This document shows positions 54,711-60,764 of a DNA stretch of 60,764 bases, piece after piece (the first letter of the stretch is position 1; every line of letters begins with the position of its first letter). The stretch is from Methylobacterium sp. J-078. Its GTDB lineage: Bacteria > Pseudomonadota > Alphaproteobacteria > Rhizobiales > Beijerinckiaceae. The position numbers and the translations under genes were made by a program. The notes under the pieces are model-generated. The model ran no database searches, was not told the DNA's origin, and worked only from the letters and a program-made list of their open reading frames with translations. The DNA lies in assembly GCF_022829285.1 (NCBI RefSeq), contig NZ_JAKSYI010000140.1, positions 1 through 60,764 of the forward strand. The letters run 5' to 3'.

Positions 54711-56207
54711 TCAAACCGTGCCTTCGCCGCGGTCTGCTTGCCCAAGCAATATCTGCTGCAACGCGCCGACTGCCGTCTCGATCTGCGTTTCGTTGAGCGA
54801 TGAATATCCGAAGACCAAAATGTCGTCCCGTGCCCCGGGGTCGAAATCGTAGGCGGCCCCGCTCGAAAGGGCGTAGACCCCGAGGCCCTGCTCGCGTGCG
54901 AGGAGCTGGATCTGCCGGGCGGGCGGAAACCCGGGCGGAAGGCGCCAGACCAGATGCAGGCCACTCTCGCCGCCGAGGATGGCGGCCCCGTCGAACGTCT
55001 TGCATAGCGCCCGGACGAGGCAGTCCCGGCGTGCCTTGTAGACCTGCCTCAGGCGGCGCAGGTGCCGGTCGAAGTGCCCCTCGTCGATGAAGGCGGCGAG
55101 CGCGGCCTGCTCGAGCCAGGCCTGGCCGTTGCTCATCCGTGCTTTCAGCATTCGCGCCTCGTCCCAAAACAGGCGCGGGACCGTGGCGAAGCCGATGCGG
55201 AGACCGGCGCCCACGGACTTCGAGAACGTCCCGGCATAGAAGACGCGCCGGCCTCCGTCGAGACCGGCTAAGGCCGTCAGCGGCGGCCCGTCGTACCGGA
55301 AGTCGCTGTCGTAATCGTCCTCGACGATGTAGCTGTCGGTTTCCTCCGCCCATCGCAGCAGGGCCAGGCGCCGCGTCAGCGGCATGGTGGCCCCGGTGGG
55401 GAACTGGTGCGACGGCGTCACGTAGAGCAGGCTACCTTTGGACGTTGGCAGGAGGTCCGTTCGCAGCCCCTCGCCGTCGACCGGAACCGGATGGATCTCC
55501 AGGTCGGCGTTCCTGAAGATCAGCGAGGCTCCGAGGTAGCAGGGGTTCTCGATGCAGAGCTGTCGGGTATGTCCCTTCAGCAGGTTGAACACGAGGTTGA
55601 GAGCGTCCTGCCCACCCGTGGTCACGATGACCTGATCCTCGGTCACAGCCACCGCTCTGGCACGCCGTAGGTGCGTGCTGATGGCCACGCGCAAATCCGG
55701 GAGGCCAGCCGGATCGCAGTAATCGGTCAGGTATGGCGTCTCCCGCGCCAGAAGCCGCGCCACGATCCGTCGCCAGATGGCCAGCGGGAACCCGGCAGGA
55801 TCGGACCGTCCGACCCAGAAATCGAGTTCCGGCCGGTCGCCGCCGCCGCCGGGCGAGCCGGCGAAGCAAAGCAAGGGCTCGCTCGACGTGTCCGGCACCG
55901 GGCCGTTCGTAATTGACCGACTGCCCTGTTGGATCAGGAGGAGACTATCCGGCGAGATCGGCTCCACGAACAGGCCCGCCGTACCGCGCGCCCTAACGTA
56001 GCCCTCCGCCGCCAGGCGTTCATAGGCCAGCATCACCGTGTTGCGGGACACCCGGAGTCGCTCCGCCAGAAGGCGGCTCGGAGGCAGTGCCATGCCGGCC
56101 TTGATCTGCCCATCCAGGATGATCTCCCGAACCTGGTCGAACACCTGCGCCTGGAGCGGCTTCTCGGACTTGGCGTCCAGGGTGAGCGTCAGTTCCACAC
56201 GGTCCAT
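54711..56207 (-). CDS. MocR/PdxR-type regulator (GntR winged helix - aminotransferase fold)
   Basis: A 498-residue regulator. A GntR helix-turn-helix covers residues 10-80 (QVREIILDGQIKAGMALPPSRLLAERLRVSRNTVMLAYERLAAEGY). An aspartate-aminotransferase-like domain follows, with the PLP-binding Lys near residue 330 (GTFSKSVGAG) and YIVEDDYDSDFRY. These proteins use PLP-amino compounds as effectors. It diverges from the molybdopterin oxidoreductase gene across a 232-base gap with several palindromes, so it probably controls that gene and itself. Confidence 0.92.
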   Translation of the reverse strand: MDRVELTLTLDAKSEKPLQAQVFDQVREIILDGQIKAGMALPPSRLLAERLRVSRNTVMLAYERLAAEGYVRARGTAGLFVEPISPDSLLLIQQGSRSITNGPVPDTSSEPLLCFAGSPGGGGDRPELDFWVGRSDPAGFPLAIWRRIVARLLARETPYLTDYCDPAGLPDLRVAISTHLRRARAVAVTEDQVIVTTGGQDALNLVFNLLKGHTRQLCIENPCYLGASLIFRNADLEIHPVPVDGEGLRTDLLPTSKGSLLYVTPSHQFPTGATMPLTRRLALLRWAEETDSYIVEDDYDSDFRYDGPPLTALAGLDGGRRVFYAGTFSKSVGAGLRIGFATVPRLFWDEARMLKARMSNGQAWLEQAALAAFIDEGHFDRHLRRLRQVYKARRDCLVRALCKTFDGAAILGGESGLHLVWRLPPGFPPARQIQLLAREQGLGVYALSSGAAYDFDPGARDDILVFGYSSLNETQIETAVGALQQILLGQADRGEGTV

Positions 56208-56301
56208 CCTGCCCGAGGTCGCCGGCCTGCCGTGACGTACCCCATCCCTGTCGGCACGAACCAGATCTCAGGCGCACGGCGCCGATCCGCGACAAAACGG
56301 T

Positions 56302-56372
56302 TGGTACCATGGCCCAGCACTCTTTTGGTCCTTCCACCGGACCAAAATTTGGAATTGTTTGCACTTGAGTGC
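56302..56372. promoter_or_regulatory. Cluster of palindromes between MocR and Mo-oxidoreductase genes
   Basis: Four symmetrical sites lie within 71 bases: TGGTACCA (56302-56309); TTTTGGTCC (56323-56331) facing GGACCAAAA (56339-56347) with a 7-base spacer; CCAAA-A-TTTGG (56342-56352); and GCACT-TG-AGTGC (56361-56372). The nine-base inverted repeat is the strongest operator candidate for the MocR protein. Confidence 0.55.
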
Positions 56373-56439
56373 ATTCTGCTGACGCACCGGGCCGGCCCGT
56401 CAGGAAACATAAGGCGGGACGCTCGGCCGTGGAGGAAAC

Positions 56440-58602
56440 ATGAACGAGATCGTCAAGCCCGACTCCCCGCTGGTCGCCCAGGCCGAGAGCCTGACCGAGA
56501 CTTTCTTCGGCGGCTGCCCGCACGATTGCCCGGACACCTGCTCGATGATCTTCGAGGTCAAGGACGGGGAGCTGCTCGGCGTGCGCGGCAACCCGGACCA
56601 CCCGATGACACGCGGCGGCCTGTGCGTGAAGCTGAAGGACTACGAGAAGCGCCACTATCATCCGGACCGGCTGCTCTACCCAATGAAGCGGGTCGGGCCG
56701 AAGGGTGAGAGACAGTTCGAGCGCATCACCTGGGACGAGGCGCTGGACACCATCGTCACGCGCTGGAAGGCGATCATCGACCAGTACGGGCCGCAGGCCA
56801 TCGCGCCCTACAGCTATCTCGGCAACCAGGGTCTGGTGCACGGGCTGAACGGCGGCGATGCCTTCTTCAACCGCATGGGCGCCACCGTGACCGAGCGCAC
56901 CTTCTGCGGTGAGGGCTCGTGCACGGCCTGGCTGCTCACTGTCGGCCCGACCGCCGGCCTCGACCCGGACAGCTACATCCACTCCAAGTACATCGTGATC
57001 TGGGCCTGCAACTCGGTCAGCACGAACCTGCACCACTGGGCCATCGTCAAGGATGCCCAGAAGAAGGGTGCCAAGGTCGTCGTGATCGACGCCTACGCGT
57101 CGCGCACGGCGAAGGCCGCCGACTGGCACATCGCGCCGAAGCCCGGCACGGACGGCGCGCTCGCCATGGCGCTGATCAACTCGATCATCGAACAAGGTCT
57201 CGTCGATCAGGACTACGTCGACAACTATACGGTCGGCTTCGAGGAGCTGAAGGAGCGGGCCAGCACCCGCACGCCGGAATGGGCGGCCGAGATCACCGGG
57301 GTGCCTGCCGAGGACATCCGCACGCTCGCCCGCGAGATGGCGACCGAGCAGCCGGTCGGCATCCGCATGGGCGTGGCGCTGGAGCGTCATTACGGCGGCG
57401 GCCAGACCATCAGGGCGGTGTCGTCCATCCCGGCCCTGACGGGCGCCTGGCGCCATGTCGGCGGCGGCGTCACCCAGTTCGGCGTCTGGGAGCACCCCTA
57501 CAAGTTCGACGTGATGTGCCGGCCCGACCTGATCCCGGAGGGGACCCGCGTCGTCTCGAACCTGCAGATCGGACGCGCGCTCACCGGCGAGATGAAGCTC
57601 GATCCGCCGATCATGTCGATGATGTGCTGGAACTCGAACCCGGTCACGCAGGCGCCCGAGACCGACAAGATCGTCGAAGGGCTGATGCGCGAAGACCTGT
57701 TCATGGTCTCGGCCGAGCACTTCATCTCGGACACGGCCTCCTACGCCGACATCCTGCTCCCGGCGACGATGGGCGCTGAGATGGAGGACATGATCCTGTC
57801 CTGGGGCCACCTCTACCTGACCTACAACACCAAGTGCGCGGATGCGCCCGGCGAGGCGATCCCGAACAACGAGATCTTCCGCCGGCTCGCGGCCCGGCTC
57901 GGCTTCGAGGAAGAGAACTTCAAGTGGAGCGACAGCGAGTGCCTGGAGCACTACGTCGACTGGAGCGCGCCGGCCTGCGAGGGCATCGACCTCTCGTACA
58001 TGCGCGAGCACGGCTTCGCCCGGCTGAAGGTCGGCACGCCCGACGACCGAGCCCCGCACCGGGAGGGCAACTTCCCGACGCCGACCGGCAAGTGCATGCT
58101 CAAGGTCGAGGGCGCCACGAACTTCGTCGCGCCGCCGTTCCGGCAGATGTACGAGGGCTTCCAGCCCGGCGAGGCGCTCGATCCGCTGCCCGATTACCTC
58201 GGCCCGCGCGAGTCGCATGCGAACGATCCGGAGCTGGCGAAGCGCTTCCCGCTCAACATCGTCTCGCCCAAGAGCCACTACTTCCTGAACTCCTGCTACG
58301 CGAACATGGAGGACAAGCAGAAGGGCCAGGGCGAGCAGTTCGTGATGATCAACCAAGCCGATGCCGAAATCCGCGGTATCAGGGACGGCGACAAGGTCCA
58401 GGTTGCCAACGACCGCGGCGCCTTCAAGGGCGTGGCCCGCATCACCGACGATGTGAAGGCCGGCATCGTGGTCGCGACGCTCGGCTACTGGCGTCAGCTC
58501 AACGAGGGCACTGTCAACAGCATCTCCTCGGGCGCCTTCACCGACATGGGCCACGCCCCGTCGTTCTCAGATAATCTCGTCGAGGTTGCCCGGGCGAACT
58601 AA
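56440..58602 (+). CDS. Molybdopterin oxidoreductase (DMSO-reductase superfamily)
   Basis: A 720-residue enzyme with an N-terminal [4Fe-4S] motif (Cys26, Cys30, Cys34, Cys62: GGCPHDCPDTC...GGLC). The bis-MGD binding domains follow (RITWDEALDTIVTRW, NSVSTNLHHW, IVVIDAY-type strand, HFISDTASYADILLPATMGAE) with a C-terminal dinucleotide-binding barrel (SPKSHYFLNS, INQADAEIRGIRDGDKVQVANDRG). No Tat signal is seen, so it is cytoplasmic. No electron-transfer subunit lies nearby. Formate dehydrogenase or a hydroxylase/transhydroxylase-type reaction are both possible. GGAGGAAAC precedes the ATG. Confidence 0.88.
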   Translation: MNEIVKPDSPLVAQAESLTETFFGGCPHDCPDTCSMIFEVKDGELLGVRGNPDHPMTRGGLCVKLKDYEKRHYHPDRLLYPMKRVGPKGERQFERITWDEALDTIVTRWKAIIDQYGPQAIAPYSYLGNQGLVHGLNGGDAFFNRMGATVTERTFCGEGSCTAWLLTVGPTAGLDPDSYIHSKYIVIWACNSVSTNLHHWAIVKDAQKKGAKVVVIDAYASRTAKAADWHIAPKPGTDGALAMALINSIIEQGLVDQDYVDNYTVGFEELKERASTRTPEWAAEITGVPAEDIRTLAREMATEQPVGIRMGVALERHYGGGQTIRAVSSIPALTGAWRHVGGGVTQFGVWEHPYKFDVMCRPDLIPEGTRVVSNLQIGRALTGEMKLDPPIMSMMCWNSNPVTQAPETDKIVEGLMREDLFMVSAEHFISDTASYADILLPATMGAEMEDMILSWGHLYLTYNTKCADAPGEAIPNNEIFRRLAARLGFEEENFKWSDSECLEHYVDWSAPACEGIDLSYMREHGFARLKVGTPDDRAPHREGNFPTPTGKCMLKVEGATNFVAPPFRQMYEGFQPGEALDPLPDYLGPRESHANDPELAKRFPLNIVSPKSHYFLNSCYANMEDKQKGQGEQFVMINQADAEIRGIRDGDKVQVANDRGAFKGVARITDDVKAGIVVATLGYWRQLNEGTVNSISSGAFTDMGHAPSFSDNLVEVARAN

Positions 58603-58955
58603 AATCAACGACTGGCTGAGCAACAAACCGGCGTCCTACGGGACGCTTGTTCCTGGTCAATGGTCCTTCGGTCGGCCTGCGCCGAGAACGAATTGTGAGG
58701 GATCCTGGGTGTTTGTCGAAAGCACACTCGGGTGTCCGCTTCTCCCACCATCACGCCCGAAAGCAGACCAGCAAAAATCCACCCACCCCGGTCGTACAGC
58801 GGGCCAACGGGACCCGACCCATGCCAGCCGCCCGGCCGCCGCCGCTTCCTCGAAGCGGCCATTTGTCAGCCATCTGGCAACTTCGTTCGACATACCCTTC
58901 CGCGGTGTGCGCCTTCTCACCGCGGCTTGGATGGCAGGTGCCTTAGCAAGTCGGG
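58603..58955. other. Intergenic region, nothing recognised
   Basis: 353 bases between the oxidoreductase and DUF1993 genes. Several short open frames read as noncoding, and no repeat, terminator or RNA was recognised. Confidence 0.4.
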
Positions 58956-59477
58956 ATGAGCATCAGCATCCACGACCTCAGCGTCCCGGTCTTCGTCAAC
59001 GCGCTACGCAACATGAGCGCGTGGCTCGACAAGGCGGCATCAGAAAAGCCTGAAGCTGAGTTGCTCGTCCGGCGGCTGGCTCCGGACATGAAGCCTTTGC
59101 CTGCTCAGTATCAAATGGCGTCCGACAGCGCGAAGAACGCGGTAGCACGACTTGCCGGTATCGAAGCGCCCGCGATGCCCGACGTCGAGGCGACTTTTGC
59201 CGAACTCAAGGCGCGCTGTGCCAGGACGATTGCCTTCGTCGAGGGCATCGATCCGGCCGCGTTGGCTTCAGGCGCGGAACGCGCGGTGGAGCTGAAGTTC
59301 CCGAACGGCATGGGATACCGCTTCACCGGGCAGGCCTATCTCACCGGCTTCGCGCTTCCGAACTTCTTCTTCCACGTGACCACAGCCTACGGGATCCTCC
59401 GCAGCGCTGGAGTGAGCCTCGGCAAGCCAGACTTTCTCCAGCATCTCGGGCCGCCGAACATCCAAACCGCGAAGTAG
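58956..59477 (+). CDS. DUF1993 domain protein
   Basis: A 173-residue protein of the DUF1993 family, probably a DinB-like four-helix bundle: SIHDLSVPVFVNALRNMSAWLDKA, LAPDMKPLPAQYQMASDSAKNAVARLAG, YRFTGQAYLTGFALPNFFFHVTTAYGILRSAGV. The C-terminal HVTTAY histidine is typical. Function unknown. The ATG at 58956 has only a weak ribosome site. It sits between the oxidoreductase and the IS481 edge. Confidence 0.88.
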   Translation: MSISIHDLSVPVFVNALRNMSAWLDKAASEKPEAELLVRRLAPDMKPLPAQYQMASDSAKNAVARLAGIEAPAMPDVEATFAELKARCARTIAFVEGIDPAALASGAERAVELKFPNGMGYRFTGQAYLTGFALPNFFFHVTTAYGILRSAGVSLGKPDFLQHLGPPNIQTAK

Positions 59478-59510
59478 TCATTCCAGCTCCCTGGTTCGTA
59501 GAGCGCATTT

Positions 59511-59561
59511 TGGTAGTTTCGCGATGCTATTTTTGTTAGATATCAACTGGTAGTTTCGCGA
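59511..59561. repeat. 14-bp direct repeat beside IS481
   Basis: TGGTAGTTTCGCGA occurs at 59511-59524 and 59548-59561, 37 bases apart, just outside the left end of the IS481 element. It is not at the two element ends, so it is not a target duplication of that element. Confidence 0.7.
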
Positions 59562-59579
59562 CTGCAGTGCCAATTAATG

Positions 59580-60633
59580 TGTCGCGGGTTACCAACGCTG
59601 TGAGCGCGTCCTGCTGTCGTTGCCCAGAAGGTTGTTCAGCCTTTGCCAGGGTGTCTGTCGGCTGAGGGCTGAGTGGATTCGGTTGGTGTTGTAGTGATTG
59701 ATCCAAGGGCTCATGGCCTGTGTCCGGTCGGCGGATGAGGCGTAGGGCTCGGCGTAGATCCATTCACGCAGCGAGGTCTGGATGAAGCGCTCGGCCTTGC
59801 CGTTGGTGCGCGGCGTGTAGGGCCTGGTCCGGACGTGTCGCAGGCCGGCCTCGGCGAGGAGATCGCGGAAGGCATGGCTGCGGTAGGCCGAGCCGTTGTC
59901 GCTCATCACGCGCTCGACGATGACGCCATGTCGGGCGAAGAACGCCAGCGCCTCACTCATGAAGGTGACGGCGCTCTGCTTGGTCTCGTCGGGCAGAACG
60001 GCCGTGTAGGCGAGGCGCGAGGCATCGTCGATGGCCACATGCAGGGCCTCCCAGCCGATGCCGCGCCGGCCGTCGCGCCGGTTGCCGGTGATGCGGTGAC
60101 CGACACCGTCGATCCGACCGAGCTTCTTCGTGTCGATGTGGATGAGTTCGCCCGGCCTCTCGCGCTGATAGCGGATGACCGGCGGCCGAACTTCGAGCGC
60201 GCTCAGCCGGCCGAGACCGAGACCGCGCAGGACCCTGCCGACGGTGGAGCGTGGAAGCGCGAGGCGTTCGGCGATGGCCTGACCCGTCAGCCGCGTGCGC
60301 CGCAGAGCCTCGACCTGCATGCGGATCGCGGGCGTGACACGCACCGTTGGCCGGAGGGGCGCCGAGCTTCTGTCGCGAAGTGCCCCCACGCCGCCCGTCC
60401 GAAAACGGGCCAGCCACTTGTAGGCCGAGCGCTCGCTGATGCCAGCAGACTGCGCCGCCTCGGCCACGCGCCAGCCGTCGACCAGCATCCGCTTCACCAG
60501 AAGGGCTCGACCATGAACCGTCATACGGGCATGCTGATGGGTGTTCATCCGAGGCACTCGGTCAGGGTTGGTTGGCTTCGCAACCCCAGCCTCTCACCCC
60601 CGCCTCGGGTGAACAACCTTCATAGCTTCGACA
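59580..60633 (-). mobile_element. IS481-family insertion sequence
   Basis: About 1,054 bases containing one transposase gene. The end upstream of the gene reads TGTCGAAGCTATGAAGGTTG inward from 60633, a typical IS481-family terminus. The other end begins TGTCGCGGGTTACC at 59580 and matches only partly. Outside the right end is TCTAGG, which contains the CTAG favoured by IS481 elements; a matching duplication on the left was not found. Confidence 0.75.
59589..60548 (-). CDS. IS481-family transposase
   Basis: A 319-residue transposase: an N-terminal helix-turn-helix (GWRVAEAAQSAGISERSAYKWLARFRTGG), a second DNA-binding segment, and an integrase core with the DDE residues in IHIDTKKL, VMSDNGSAY and the late TPRTNGKAERFIQT (Glu). 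It is full length and in frame, so the element could be active. ATG at 60546-60548 is chosen over a GTG nine bases upstream. Confidence 0.92.
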   Translation of the reverse strand: MNTHQHARMTVHGRALLVKRMLVDGWRVAEAAQSAGISERSAYKWLARFRTGGVGALRDRSSAPLRPTVRVTPAIRMQVEALRRTRLTGQAIAERLALPRSTVGRVLRGLGLGRLSALEVRPPVIRYQRERPGELIHIDTKKLGRIDGVGHRITGNRRDGRRGIGWEALHVAIDDASRLAYTAVLPDETKQSAVTFMSEALAFFARHGVIVERVMSDNGSAYRSHAFRDLLAEAGLRHVRTRPYTPRTNGKAERFIQTSLREWIYAEPYASSADRTQAMSPWINHYNTNRIHSALSRQTPWQRLNNLLGNDSRTRSQRW

Positions 60634-60693
60634 TCTAGGAGCTTGTCCGAGTAATCCTCTCGACGACGAGGCTGCGAGGTGATTCACTCGGCT

Positions 60694-60764
60694 CATGGCC
60701 AAGGTGTTTCGCTCCTGGGACGTCGATCAGGGCTGGCTGTTGCCGCCCTCGCTGCACGAGTTCG
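60694..60764 (+). CDS. IS1182-family transposase, N-terminal start (cut by window edge)
   Basis: ATG at 60694 opens a frame reading MAKVFRSWDVDQGWLLPP and SLHEF up to the window end. The DVDQGWLLPPS motif is the N-terminus of IS1182-type transposases. The bases from about 60640 (AGCTTGTCCGAGTAAT) look like its left terminal repeat. It abuts the IS481 element. Confidence 0.8.

Noticed and set aside
56020..58554. 844-residue open frame on the minus strand opposite the molybdopterin oxidoreductase
   Set aside because: It is a by-product of high G+C: composition is His/Arg/Gly/Ala-rich with no motif, while the plus strand encodes a protein with intact Fe-S and cofactor motifs.

Overview
The window reads as a chromosomal segment of a high-GC alphaproteobacterium, most likely a Methylobacterium/Methylorubrum-type methylotroph. 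The grounds are base composition and codon use, the protein families present (LOV-HWE kinase, DUF3649/PepSY/DUF3325 iron genes, PP2C-kinase fusion beside a formate/nitrite channel, Hint-domain protein), and a site matching the rhizobial-type iron control element. The genus is inferred from family knowledge, not from a marker gene. Both ends are mobile DNA: the 3' end of an IS630-type transposase on the left, and an IS481 element followed by the start of an IS1182-type transposase on the right.

Left part (0.1-20.9 kb). A DUF1906/SH3/DUF2272 protein lies directly against the IS630 end and seems to have lost its N terminus. Next come a secreted unknown protein, an M20 deacylase, and a translationally coupled DUF3649-PepSY-DUF3325 membrane operon preceded by a good Irr-type iron box. 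Then follow a 1,904-residue DUF4011/helicase/nuclease protein, an orphan minC, a divergent MarR/monooxygenase pair with an inverted-repeat operator, a DUF1330 protein, an EamA exporter, a crotonase lacking both usual catalytic glutamates, PPK2, an overlooked 42-residue protein with a repeated motif, and an ABC-F ATPase.

Centre (20.9-39.4 kb). A patatin lipoprotein diverges from a LOV histidine kinase with a one-domain response regulator. A LysR-aspA-dctA set handles aspartate/C4-dicarboxylates. A PP2C-Ser/Thr-kinase membrane protein follows, next to a formate/nitrite channel. A galactarate transporter/dehydratase pair, an AT-richer DUF4375 protein, typA with a clear terminator, a nested inverted-repeat element and an acyl-CoA synthetase complete this part.

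Accessory strip (39.5-46.4 kb). It holds a solitary type II pseudopilin, small proteins around a transglutaminase, and much wreckage: the 3' end of an integrase-type transposase, a tRNA-Thr-like fragment, a Hint-domain pseudogene in three frames, an intact tRNA-Arg(CCG) and an IS256 relic.

Right part (46.4-60.8 kb). An organic-acid module begins at a sigma-54 -24/-12 promoter: an MHS-type transporter, a catabolic acetolactate-synthase-like TPP enzyme, an aldehyde dehydrogenase, then DctB/DctD. DctD is a sigma-54 activator, so it is the obvious candidate to fire that promoter. A MocR regulator diverges from a molybdopterin oxidoreductase across a palindrome-rich gap. A DUF1993 protein and the IS481/IS1182 edge close the window. 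The most notable signals are the sigma-54 module between IS relics, the iron box, the PP2C-kinase/FNT pair, the 42-residue repeat protein and the layered decay at 43-46 kb.
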